Notes under the pieces: model-generated | Told to the model about the DNA's origin: nothing | Database searches by the model: none | The model's input: the letters and a program-made list of their open reading frames with translations, nothing else | Shown: positions 36,855 to 45,688 of the stretch, one piece after another | Numbering within the stretch: the stretch's first letter is position 1 | Layout: each line of letters opens with the position of its first letter | Origin: Photobacterium jeanii | GTDB taxonomy: Bacteria; Pseudomonadota; Gammaproteobacteria; Enterobacterales; Vibrionaceae | DNA: 64,000 nt | Direction: 5' to 3' | Assembly: GCF_001650345.1 (NCBI RefSeq) | Contig: NZ_LVHF01000033.1 | Coordinates: forward strand, 310,001 to 374,000 | Translations under genes and position numbers: made by a program

Positions 36855-37802
36855 ATGCCAATTGTATTGTCGCCATTGGCGTTAAAAATCGGAACGAGCA
36901 GTGAATTAGATGCTTTCTTTAGTGAAGAAGCATTGGCGCCTAAATGGATTGAAAATGCCAGTTTCACTGGTCGTGCGCATTTAGCAACAAATAAGTTAGA
37001 TAGTCATTATATGGCTCGGCTTAATTGGCTATTTCATCAATTAATTCCTTTATTACCAAAAGATTGGCAGTCAAAGCCTATTGTTATTTTGATGCCTGCA
37101 TTTGCTGCATCTTCTCCAGATGCGCCATCTAATTTATTTCAATTATATGCAAGTCAGCTACCAGCTTTGAGTGAACACTCGCAGGTACATTTATATCCTT
37201 ACGGCCGATCTGCTTTTCTCCTTGCGTTAACAAAATTGCAAGAATTGTTATCTGATGATGCGACAGAATCAGTATTAGTGATTGCCGTAGATAGTCATCG
37301 TCGCCTTTGCCTAGATAGCGACTCTTCTTGCTTACCCCATTACCCATTTGATGCGTCGGGTGTAACTGCGTGCGATGGAATGGCGTTGATCGAAGTAAAA
37401 GTAGACTCTGAGGGACTTGAGCTTTATTGGCAAAATAAAGTTGCGCAGGCGCATGTAAATACATCTGGCTCCGCAGTGGCTAATTTGTTTCGACACTTTA
37501 ATAAGCAGTGTTTGAAAAATATCGATGCGATACACCTACCACTGAATAACTCACAGCCTATGGTCGATGAGTGGATTACTCAATTACCACCGCTGGCTTC
37601 TTATTTTAATGATGAACTTAAAACGGTTTTCAATGGTATTCGGGTTGGCGACTTAGGTTGTTTAACCGGGATGTTTAACGTGTTACACACGCAATATTTA
37701 TATCAAAAAAAAATTCTTGATGATGATCAAACAGTAATGCAATTGGATATAGCCGATGGCTTATACCGAAGCGCAGCGTTGTTTGGCTGGCTAGATGAAT
37801 AA
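36855..37802 (+). CDS. Thiolase/ketosynthase-like protein in the VgrG-Rhs module
   Basis: A 315-residue soluble protein; ATG at 36855 with AGGTG five bases upstream (a GTG at 36849 is possible). The pattern resembles the N-terminal half of beta-ketoacyl synthases: PYGRSAFLLALTKLQELL followed by a hydrophobic strand VLVIAVDSHR, then DGMALIEV, and later RVGDLGCLTGM reminiscent of the GDxGxxGG block. No catalytic Cys/His/His triad can be assigned, so it is probably a non-enzymatic thiolase-fold protein. Related thiolase-like proteins are known next to VgrG1b in Pseudomonas. Lying between vgrG and rhs, it is a candidate loading adaptor, by inference from position. Confidence 0.6.
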   Translation: MPIVLSPLALKIGTSSELDAFFSEEALAPKWIENASFTGRAHLATNKLDSHYMARLNWLFHQLIPLLPKDWQSKPIVILMPAFAASSPDAPSNLFQLYASQLPALSEHSQVHLYPYGRSAFLLALTKLQELLSDDATESVLVIAVDSHRRLCLDSDSSCLPHYPFDASGVTACDGMALIEVKVDSEGLELYWQNKVAQAHVNTSGSAVANLFRHFNKQCLKNIDAIHLPLNNSQPMVDEWITQLPPLASYFNDELKTVFNGIRVGDLGCLTGMFNVLHTQYLYQKKILDDDQTVMQLDIADGLYRSAALFGWLDE

Positions 37803-37814
37803 AGTGAAGTAGTA

Positions 37815-40800
37815 ATGGCAGAGATCATAGGCGTCAAACTCAAAGCGAGTAACGGCATGGTTTATCAATTTGTAAACCGTGCCGGTAATGTATCGGTTGC
37901 TGATGCTGTTACCTTTAATCACTCAGCCGCGGTACATTTGTTATTAAAGATGTTTGAGCATCTTTACGATATCGGTGATGGGCGCGATCTTATCTCTGTT
38001 GCTGGGCTGGTTGATTACACATTATCGAGGCGTGCGAGGTTAGATCCTAAGGCTCACCAAACAGAAGTATTGCAGGTCGTTAGCCAAGCCTTGGTCAGCC
38101 AAAAACTGTTTTGCGTGACGATTCCAGAAACGAAGCCAGTCATTCTTCATGAAGAAGCGCCAGAAGTTCCACCGTCTGAGCAACAGTCGTCGTTACCCAA
38201 GGCTGGCGCTGAACAAGGTGTAGAGCCAACGAATGGTCAAGATACTGTTCGAGCGGATACACCACAAGTACCTATCGCTGCTACTTCATTTTGTGGCGAT
38301 CCTGTTTCGATGGTCACGGGTGAAGAGATCCTGCCTTTAATTGATGTCGTTCTTGCAGGTTCGTATGCGCTTGAGTGGGGGCGTACTTACCGTTCAGGTT
38401 TGTGTGATGTTGATACCGGGTTAGGTTTTGGCTGGCGAAGTCATTACGATTATCAGCTTACTCTTTGTCCATCGGATGAAGTATCGCCAGCGCAATGGCA
38501 ATTTATTGATAACGAAGGGGCTGAACTCTTTTTTGACGATATAGAGCCTGGCGCGGTGAGCTATCAAGTACGTGCTGGCGCGAGCTTATATCACCACCCT
38601 CAACAGTATTACCTACTGCGCTTACAAGACGGTCGACAGCTTAAATTCAGCTTTATTCATGATGCATGGCGACTTGATAAGTTACGTATCGATCAAACAA
38701 CACAATACAGCTTCCGCTATTCCCTTGCAGGTCGCATGATAGGTATTGATGTTAATGGCTACCATTCATTAGCGCTTCGTTATGATGCGAGTGGTCACCT
38801 CGTTTCTACGGAGATCCCTCATTACGATAAGTCAGAAGCTATCGTCGTTTTATCGTCTTATCAGTATGACGCTCAGGGGAACCTGATTTCAGCAATCAAC
38901 CGCCAAAAACAAACTGAGCAATATCAATATCGCGATGATCATTTATTAACTTGTCGTACTCGTGCATTTGGTTTTAGTCACTACTTTGAATGGCAAGGGG
39001 AAGGGGCAAAAGCGAAGTGTTGCGCGCAGTCTGGTGACGAAGGGGTTTACCAGTACCAATTTGATTACTCAGAGCAAAATCAAACCACCATTAGTACCGA
39101 TAGCCGTGGTCATCAATGGCGATATACCCATGATCACCAAGGTTTGTTGCTAAGAAAAGAAAGCCCTACAGGGGCTGTTTGGCAATATAGATACAATGAG
39201 CTCGGTCTTAAAACGGCAGATATTGATCCTAATGATGGTATGACGTTCTATCGTTATAACGCGCAAGGCCTGCTATCTGAGTTACAAACGGCGGATGGCT
39301 CTATTAACCGTTATCGCTATAACCGCTTTGGTCAGTGTGTTGAGGAGCAAAATGCGCTAGGGCAGGTAACACTCCATCGTTTTAACAGTTTGGGTTTATT
39401 GCTGGCGACCATTCATTTTGATGGGCGTGAGGAAAGTTACCGTTACGATCATCAAGGCCGAGTGGTTGAGCATGTTTTACCGACTGGTGAGCAGCGCCAA
39501 TACTGGTGGAATGAAAGAGGTTTGCTTGATGCTGTTCAGCATAATCAAGCCACTACCCGTTATAGTTATGATCGCAAAGGCGAGATGAATGGTATCGCTT
39601 ATCCTGATGGTCGCGTTTCGGCATTCACTCGTGATATCAGCGGTAATATTACTCAAGTTACTCATCATTTTCCTGAAAGCGATGAAGCCAGTGAGACGCA
39701 TAACTATCAATACGATGATGCAGGGCGAGTAACCCAATATACTGATCCGCTTGGTCGAACAACCAAAACCTTATGGGGGGGATTATCTCAACCCGAAGCC
39801 ACTATTCAAGCTGATGGCAGTGAGCTGTATTACGATTACGATCTAGAACGAAATCTTGTTGCAATCCGTCGAAGCGATGAGTGTGTTTTTGAGTTGGACT
39901 GGGATGAAGATGAGCGTTTATCTCGTACCGTTGGCTTTGATGGTCGTGAACAGCATTATCGTTACGATGCAAACGGTGAACTGACTGAAGTTGATGAGCA
40001 TCATCGTCAATTACGTATGATGCGTGATGCGGCGGGGAGAATTGTTGAGTTATACGCGACTTGTAATACTGGAGAGCGAACCTGTCATCATTATCAGTAC
40101 GATAAAATAGGTAGGTGCATTAATGCCAACACGCCGGCTCGTCGACTCAGCTATGAATGGAGCCATGAAGATAAGCCGATAACCGTTTGGCAAGATCATT
40201 GGCGTATTGATTACCACTTTAATGCTAAGGGGCTACGTGACAGCTTAACCCTGCCTGATGGCACCAAGCTTGTGTATCAGTATGATGATAATCAGCAGTT
40301 AACCAAGTTAATATTTAATGGCGAAGTGCTGTTAGAGTTTCAACGTGACAATCAAGGTCGAGAGCTTCGTCGCCTGCAAGCTAATGGAATTTGTTTAGAA
40401 CACCATTTTGATGGTCGTGGGTATATTGCACAGCAAAAATGGCAAGCCGTTAATAGCAGTCTATCTTCAGAGTGTGCCGAGTATGAGCACCACTGTCATT
40501 ACTTATACGATGATGCAGGGCAATTAACCCGAATTCACGATCAGCAGCGTGGTCAGCAATCATTTGGGTATGACGCATTAAGTCAGCTGCAATACCATGA
40601 GCAGGGTGCTACAAAAACTGCCTATCAGTTTGATGGTTTTGGTAATCATCAAACTGATGAAAGTGAAGTGTATCAAGATAGGTTACATCGTTATAAAGAT
40701 TGCACTTATAGCTATGATAAATGCGGAAATCAGACGAAATCACGTAGTGAGTCCTGTTCGCAGTTCAGACAGTTTAATGGCTTAAATCAACTCAGTCAGA

Positions 40801-42218
40801 CTAATCATAATAGTCGTATTAGTGACTACCAATACGATGCCTTGGGCCGCCGTAGTAAAAAAATTACTGAGCAAGGTGAAATAGATTTCCTTTGGGATGA
40901 CAACCAACTGTTAGGTGAGCATCAGCAAGGTTGTTATCGATGGTATGTTTACGCGCCAGATGATTACACACCTCTTTTGTTGATAGAGAATGGGCAAGTC
41001 TATTTCTATCACACAGATCATATCGGCACGCCACATACTCTTACTGACAGGCAAGGTAAAGTGGTATGGCAAGCGAATTACCAAACGTTTGGCTATGCCG
41101 ATGTTACTGTTGAAATTATTCAAAACCCACTGCGTTACCAAGGGCAGTATTTTGATGCGGAGTCAGAACTTCATTACAACCGCTTCCGTTACTATGATCC
41201 CCTGACAGGGCGCTTCATTCACCAAGACCCAATTGGATTACTCGGTGGCATCAACCACTACCGCTATGCACCTAACCCTATTCAGTGGGTTGATCCATTG
41301 GGGTTGAGTTGTAAGGAGGGGGGAGGAAATGCTCTCTTAAATTCAGCGTATTTAGTTGGAGGGATTACTAAGTACTTTGGTGATACGGTAACAGGAACGG
41401 CTGAGGCAATATACGCAGACCCGTTTGCTGTAGCATGGGATACACTCTATACAGTAGTTGATGCTGCATACTATCCTATTGATATTATGACTCGCCCGTT
41501 TGGTTTTACCACCCATGCAGTTGATAGAACCAATGCGCGAATCAACGACGCATTGGGTGCAGCGCAAGAGCTGAAGGCAAACACTGTCGCTAATTGGGAG
41601 TGCCGTAACTGGGAAGGACTTGGTAGTAACTTAGCTGCGATTGGGATGGTGGTTAACCCGAGGTCGTTAGTTAAAGGGAATGTGACACCGGCATACAAAA
41701 ATTTAGAACCTGTGATTAAACTTGCTCCGGGTAAAAAAGGCGGGTGGAATAAAACACTGAATAAAGATCTTCAATCGAATGCGATATATAAAGTAGGTAA
41801 TTACACTTATAAAACGGATGACTTAGGCCGTGTAAAATCAGTAAGTGGAGAGCTTGATTTATCTAAGCTAGATAGGAATACTTATCAGCAAGCGAAAGCG
41901 GGTAAAACGCACGGAATCAAAGATGGTTTAATCGACGATGAAGGTGGGCACTTAATTGCTTCTATCTTTAAAGGGCCGGGTGAGCAAATAAACTATGCAG
42001 CAATGGATGGCAATCTAAATAAAGGCGAATGGAAGCGGATGGAAAATAAATGGGCTAAAGCCTTAAAAGGCGACCCACCTAAAAAAGTAGAGGTTGAAAT
42101 CAATGCCATTTATGATGGTGATAGTAAAAGGCCGAGTACTTTTGATGTATTTTATGAAATAGATGGTGTAGAGAAATTTGTCTCATTTAAAAATAAACCT
42201 GAAGGTAAGTTACTATGA
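37815..42218 (+). CDS. rhs: T6SS Rhs effector with C-terminal non-specific nuclease
   Basis: A 1467-residue Rhs protein. Residues 1 to about 160 are an unusual N-terminal domain without recognisable PAAR motif or transmembrane helices. CGDPVSMVTGEE opens the DUF6531/Rhs shell, which has many YD-type repeats (for example YRYNRFGQCVEEQNALGQVT). The core ends with DPIGLLGGINHYRYAPNPIQ and DPLGL (Leu1164), the autoproteolysis site. The released toxin (1165-1467) ends in an Endonuclease_NS_2/YeeF-type nuclease: DDEGGHLIAS with catalytic His about 1379, then NLNKGEWKRMEN. It should cut DNA and/or RNA in target cells. Stop overlaps the immunity gene (ATGA). Weak ribosome site. Confidence 0.93.
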   Translation: MAEIIGVKLKASNGMVYQFVNRAGNVSVADAVTFNHSAAVHLLLKMFEHLYDIGDGRDLISVAGLVDYTLSRRARLDPKAHQTEVLQVVSQALVSQKLFCVTIPETKPVILHEEAPEVPPSEQQSSLPKAGAEQGVEPTNGQDTVRADTPQVPIAATSFCGDPVSMVTGEEILPLIDVVLAGSYALEWGRTYRSGLCDVDTGLGFGWRSHYDYQLTLCPSDEVSPAQWQFIDNEGAELFFDDIEPGAVSYQVRAGASLYHHPQQYYLLRLQDGRQLKFSFIHDAWRLDKLRIDQTTQYSFRYSLAGRMIGIDVNGYHSLALRYDASGHLVSTEIPHYDKSEAIVVLSSYQYDAQGNLISAINRQKQTEQYQYRDDHLLTCRTRAFGFSHYFEWQGEGAKAKCCAQSGDEGVYQYQFDYSEQNQTTISTDSRGHQWRYTHDHQGLLLRKESPTGAVWQYRYNELGLKTADIDPNDGMTFYRYNAQGLLSELQTADGSINRYRYNRFGQCVEEQNALGQVTLHRFNSLGLLLATIHFDGREESYRYDHQGRVVEHVLPTGEQRQYWWNERGLLDAVQHNQATTRYSYDRKGEMNGIAYPDGRVSAFTRDISGNITQVTHHFPESDEASETHNYQYDDAGRVTQYTDPLGRTTKTLWGGLSQPEATIQADGSELYYDYDLERNLVAIRRSDECVFELDWDEDERLSRTVGFDGREQHYRYDANGELTEVDEHHRQLRMMRDAAGRIVELYATCNTGERTCHHYQYDKIGRCINANTPARRLSYEWSHEDKPITVWQDHWRIDYHFNAKGLRDSLTLPDGTKLVYQYDDNQQLTKLIFNGEVLLEFQRDNQGRELRRLQANGICLEHHFDGRGYIAQQKWQAVNSSLSSECAEYEHHCHYLYDDAGQLTRIHDQQRGQQSFGYDALSQLQYHEQGATKTAYQFDGFGNHQTDESEVYQDRLHRYKDCTYSYDKCGNQTKSRSESCSQFRQFNGLNQLSQTNHNSRISDYQYDALGRRSKKITEQGEIDFLWDDNQLLGEHQQGCYRWYVYAPDDYTPLLLIENGQVYFYHTDHIGTPHTLTDRQGKVVWQANYQTFGYADVTVEIIQNPLRYQGQYFDAESELHYNRFRYYDPLTGRFIHQDPIGLLGGINHYRYAPNPIQWVDPLGLSCKEGGGNALLNSAYLVGGITKYFGDTVTGTAEAIYADPFAVAWDTLYTVVDAAYYPIDIMTRPFGFTTHAVDRTNARINDALGAAQELKANTVANWECRNWEGLGSNLAAIGMVVNPRSLVKGNVTPAYKNLEPVIKLAPGKKGGWNKTLNKDLQSNAIYKVGNYTYKTDDLGRVKSVSGELDLSKLDRNTYQQAKAGKTHGIKDGLIDDEGGHLIASIFKGPGEQINYAAMDGNLNKGEWKRMENKWAKALKGDPPKKVEVEINAIYDGDSKRPSTFDVFYEIDGVEKFVSFKNKPEGKLL

Positions 42219-42562
42219 GTTTTGATGAAATCTATTTAAGCATAGCTGGAAATATGCTTGAAAACATCCAGTCAAAGGACTGGATAACATCACATATTGA
42301 TGTTGAATACTATGGTGAGGATGCTTTAGAGATGGGAGGTGGTTTTACAACTAAAGATAATTTGTTTACATCTTTTAAATTTCGTAAATTTGATAGACGT
42401 ATCATTAACGATTTTCATCGCTTACATCAAATGACAATAGAAAATAACTTTAGTAAATGGAATAGAGCCAAGTTCACACTGGAACCTACAGGTAAGTTCA
42501 ATATGGAATTTGAATGGGATCAAGCGTTATTTGATGAAGTTGAACGTTTAAATAACGAGTGA
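42215..42562 (+). CDS. YezG/DUF600-type immunity protein for the Rhs nuclease
   Basis: A 115-residue acidic protein whose ATG overlaps the rhs stop by four bases. It resembles Bacillus YezG (DUF600): starts with an IYLSIAGNM-type helix, and has FTLEPTGKFNMEFEWDQALF matching the family end pattern FxxTGKFNxEFxY. YezG neutralises the YeeF toxin, whose nuclease domain is the same type as this Rhs C-terminus, so family match and position agree. AT-rich like the toxin-coding end of rhs, in contrast to the core. Confidence 0.85.
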   Translation: MSFDEIYLSIAGNMLENIQSKDWITSHIDVEYYGEDALEMGGGFTTKDNLFTSFKFRKFDRRIINDFHRLHQMTIENNFSKWNRAKFTLEPTGKFNMEFEWDQALFDEVERLNNE

Positions 42563-42571
42563 ACAAAAATC

Positions 42572-42803
42572 AACGATAAGCTGAGTATACCACCTGAGCG
42601 TACCGTGGGGCTGCACGATCATATTAACGGCAACTGAGTGCTATCAAACTCAATAGTGCCGATATACTTAAGATGCAAAGAGACAAGCTAGGATCAGAGT
42701 TTGAGTGCCACCAATCGAATGGTATTACCCAACAGTGTGATTTTGATAGCCGTGGCGCCTGCATTTTAGCTACGACGCGCTAAATCAACTGCAATCACAC
42801 CAG
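42572..42803 (+). pseudogene. Degenerate fragment of an older Rhs core
   Basis: Read in three successive frames this stretch still encodes Rhs core sequence: DKLSIPPERTVGLHDHIN (42572-), then QLSAIKLNSADILKMQRDKL and SNGITQQCDFDSRG (42631-), then FSYDALNQLQSHQ (42765-). These align with the intact rhs segments DSLTLPDGTKL, QLTKLIFNGEVLLEFQRDNQ, ANGICLEHHFDGRG and FGYDALSQLQYHE. Two frameshifts and an internal deletion of roughly 35 codons make it a fossil. It marks an earlier rhs tip that was displaced when the present toxin/immunity cassette arrived. Confidence 0.85.
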
Positions 42804-42862
42804 CTACTATGTTTGATATGAGAGAGAAGCTAAAGCCAAACTTTGAATAAGTAGCTAATAAT

Positions 42863-43528
42863 ATGATAACTGAATTTAAACTTGATGAAGATTTTGAAGG
42901 TTTTTTAGAAGATTTTGGTGAGCCTTTTACCAGTACCCCTTGCTCGCCAGCTACGATAGCAGAATTTAAAGGTAAATTACCTGATAGGCTACTTGAATAT
43001 TGGCAAGCCTATGGTTTTTGTGGTTTTAAGCAGGGATTATTCTGGATAGTTAATCCAGTAGACTATGAAGATACCCTAGATGAATGGCTAGAGCACACCG
43101 ACATACCTGATAATGACATTTACCATGTTATAGCGCGTAACGCTTTTGGTGATCTGTTTTTATGGGGGGAAGAAACAGGCTACAAGTATGAAATAACTGT
43201 CGCCAATGGCTGGATCATTGAGAAGGATGGCAAACCGCGTAAGCAACATCATATTGCTATTGAAAGATTTTTTGGTTTTGCTCGCGTTGACAGCCACGAC
43301 ATAACCAGTGAGTCAGGCAAGCCTTTATTTAATGCTTGTATTAAAAAACATGGCGCATTAGGTAGCGATGAAATGTTTGGCTTTGTGCCTAGTTTAATTG
43401 TTGGTGGTGAAAGTGAGCTAGCAAACCTTAATAAGGTTAATATTTTTGCACACCTCTCTATTTTGGCCCAGTTTGGTCAAATAGAGGTGCTTGATCACAA
43501 AGCGCTTATGAGAAAAGCTTTTAGCTGA
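42863..43528 (+). CDS. Orphan immunity protein, GAD-like plus DUF1851
   Basis: A 221-residue acidic soluble protein. The N-terminal half fits the GAD-like domain (FLEDFGEP, then LPDRLLEYWQAYGFCGFKQG, FWIVNPVDYEDTLDEWL) and the C-terminal half fits DUF1851 (GFVPSLIVGGE, LNKVNIFAHLSILAQFGQI). This is the architecture of Tdi1-type T6SS immunity proteins that protect from Tde-like DNases. No matching toxin is present; the gene follows a broken rhs core, so it is probably retained protection against a lost or foreign effector. Weak ribosome site; start uncertain. Confidence 0.75.
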   Translation: MITEFKLDEDFEGFLEDFGEPFTSTPCSPATIAEFKGKLPDRLLEYWQAYGFCGFKQGLFWIVNPVDYEDTLDEWLEHTDIPDNDIYHVIARNAFGDLFLWGEETGYKYEITVANGWIIEKDGKPRKQHHIAIERFFGFARVDSHDITSESGKPLFNACIKKHGALGSDEMFGFVPSLIVGGESELANLNKVNIFAHLSILAQFGQIEVLDHKALMRKAFS

Positions 43529-43648
43529 CTTCGTTCATCCGTTAATCTGTGAGTTATAATCCTGCTTTTGATTCTGTATTCAAGCCCTTGAAATTTACTG
43601 TTGTCAGTTTTTTTTGATATTGATACGTCTGATTGTATTGTCACTAAT

Positions 43649-43682
43649 AAAAAAGGGCCAAATGATGACTCATGTGACCCTT
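43649..43682 (-). terminator. Terminator of the 5'-nucleotidase gene
   Basis: Stem AAGGGCCA (43653-43660) / TGACCCTT (43675-43682) with one G-T pair and an inner ATGA/TCAT helix; on the minus strand a T-run follows. It lies 21 bases beyond the stop of the nucleotidase gene. Confidence 0.75.
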
Positions 43683-43702
43683 AGAGCTGTTAGTTATTTA
43701 TA

Positions 43703-45688
43703 TCACTTAGCGCGCTTGAAGGTCACTACTTCATAGCTTTGTGGTTTAAGCGTAGGGTGTTTATCTGCGATGTAATCAATAACACCTTGGGCATCGGTGT
43801 TACAACGGGTGTTCGCAGCTTTACAGTTTGGCGCTTTACCTTGGTAATGTACTTTGTATTTACCGTTTACTTCTTCGATGTTTTTTACTTTAAAGCCCGT
43901 TAACTTGCCATCGACGTAGACGAGATCAACGCGACCTGAAGCTTTTTGCTGAGAGGTAAATAGCGGTGTCCAACCATCGTTACCTGTTGCGTTGTAGTTG
44001 TTGATTGCAACGTTGTAGGTCTTATTGTTATCGATCGCAGTCCAGCTTGGGTTTTCTGGCGTACCTGTCATTACTTCAACGTAGTCGAGTTTACCTTTTT
44101 GATGAGCTGCTGTTTCCGTGAATTGATAACGAATATTGCCACCGTATGGGAATTTACCTGCGTGCGCCCCTTCAGGTAGTGTTGCTGTGATTGCACCAGC
44201 GATCAAATCTTTAATGTCTTTACCTTTTACTGGTACGACAGACATAAAGTTAGAAAATGGCAGCATTTCTAGTGATACGTTACCTTCACGGTACTCACCT
44301 GCCTCAATATTGGTACGGATACCACCTGCACCAATAAGAGAGAAATCTACTTTCATCCCTGTTACTGCCGTGACTTCAGGGCTATTTGCCCAGTAGTATT
44401 GGCCTGCAGCTACAATTGCGGCAACGTCTGAGCCATGTTCGTCAGTGCCTTTATCACCAGGACGACGCTCGTGGTTAATTTCCTCTGGTACTTGGGCAAT
44501 CACTTTACCGTAGGCTTTATCAACCGCTGGTTTGTATTTGCTATTAATAAGCTGACGCATAGCAGCTTCTTCTTCTGTTATGGTGATATTGTCTTCACCT
44601 TCAATAAAGTCCACTACTTTGGCACTGTCAGCCGCTGAGAACTTACTCTCTGCTTCGCGTGTTGGTGAGTGGTAGTACTCATCGTTACTCAGCAGGGTAT
44701 TTAAGCCAGCACACTCTGTCACTGTACCTTGCTTATCGAAACTTACATTTAATTGACCAATAGCTTGTGCGTATTGACCTGCTTGTACAACACAAGTTTT
44801 GCTGGTGCCGTTAGGGTTGGTCACCATTTGTGCGTATGTGCCAGTATGATCGTGACCAATATTGGTGAAATCACCGAGTAGCGTGTGTGAGTGACCACCA
44901 ACGATCAGGTCGATACCATTAACTTTCGAGGCAACATCAAGGTCTACTGCATTACCGATATGGGTTACAGCGACGATGTTGTTAATGCCCTTGGCTTGCA
45001 GCATATCAACAGTGGCTTGTGAAGATTCCACCATGTTATGGAATTCTACTTTACCCGTGTTTGGTGACAGATTTGGCATGTCATCCAGCGCAATACCAAA
45101 TACCGCGACAAGATCTTTATCTTTAGGCAGGTTGTTGATGTCGTCGACTTTAACTTTTTCGTTACCATCGAAGGCAAAGATAATGTAAGGCTTGAGGTTG
45201 GTTTGACCTTTTAGATCTGGGTCTTTGCTGATATCTACGTTAGCGGCTAATACCGGGAAGTTAATATCGCTAATGAACTGGTTTAGTTTAGCGTTATTCA
45301 GGTCGAACTCATGGTTACCAAGCGCCATAGCATCAAGACCCATGCGGCTCAGTAGCTCTGCATTCATTGCACCTTCGTTGAGTTTGAAGTATGCACTGCC
45401 TTGCCAAGCGTCACCACCATGAAGGAACAAGAAGCTGTCGTTGTTATCTTTTGCTGCTTGCTTGTACTCTTCAGCCATGGTCATCAAACGTGGATAGCCA
45501 CCAAACTCGTTGTAAACAAGGGTATCGTTTGCTTTGAAGCTCGATTTAACAGGGTCAAAGTTAGAATGGGTATCGTTGATGTGAGCGACGGTTAGCGTGA
45601 AGTTGTCGTTTACTGGTGATGAGCTAAGTGAGCAGCCTGATAGGGCTACCATCACTGACATAGCCAGTAGAGGCTTAGAAAACGTCAT
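43703..45688 (-). CDS. Lipoprotein 5'-nucleotidase/UDP-sugar hydrolase family
   Basis: A 661-residue surface or periplasmic lipoprotein: signal peptide with lipobox ALSGC (Cys about residue 19). The N-terminal calcineurin-like metallophosphatase domain shows AHINDTHSNFD, GGDAWQGS, GNHEFD, THIGN and GGHSH, which supply the two-metal site. The C-terminal 5'-nucleotidase domain (about 390-640) contains GAGGIRTNIEAGEYREG and NNYNATGNDGWTP. Similar to Vibrio NutA and UshA; it would dephosphorylate extracellular nucleotides to nucleosides for uptake. Longer than UshA by about 110 residues. AAGG ribosome site. Single gene with its own terminator. Confidence 0.9.
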   Translation of the reverse strand: MTFSKPLLAMSVMVALSGCSLSSSPVNDNFTLTVAHINDTHSNFDPVKSSFKANDTLVYNEFGGYPRLMTMAEEYKQAAKDNNDSFLFLHGGDAWQGSAYFKLNEGAMNAELLSRMGLDAMALGNHEFDLNNAKLNQFISDINFPVLAANVDISKDPDLKGQTNLKPYIIFAFDGNEKVKVDDINNLPKDKDLVAVFGIALDDMPNLSPNTGKVEFHNMVESSQATVDMLQAKGINNIVAVTHIGNAVDLDVASKVNGIDLIVGGHSHTLLGDFTNIGHDHTGTYAQMVTNPNGTSKTCVVQAGQYAQAIGQLNVSFDKQGTVTECAGLNTLLSNDEYYHSPTREAESKFSAADSAKVVDFIEGEDNITITEEEAAMRQLINSKYKPAVDKAYGKVIAQVPEEINHERRPGDKGTDEHGSDVAAIVAAGQYYWANSPEVTAVTGMKVDFSLIGAGGIRTNIEAGEYREGNVSLEMLPFSNFMSVVPVKGKDIKDLIAGAITATLPEGAHAGKFPYGGNIRYQFTETAAHQKGKLDYVEVMTGTPENPSWTAIDNNKTYNVAINNYNATGNDGWTPLFTSQQKASGRVDLVYVDGKLTGFKVKNIEEVNGKYKVHYQGKAPNCKAANTRCNTDAQGVIDYIADKHPTLKPQSYEVVTFKRAK

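Noticed and set aside
38600..41200. Repetitive structure in rhs considered as a DNA repeat array or CRISPR
   Set aside because: It is the protein-level YD repeat of the Rhs shell; DNA copies are divergent and there are no uniform spacers.
42562..42862. Insertion sequence remnant after the Rhs immunity gene
   Set aside because: No terminal inverted repeats or transposase fragments; the sequence aligns instead with the Rhs core.
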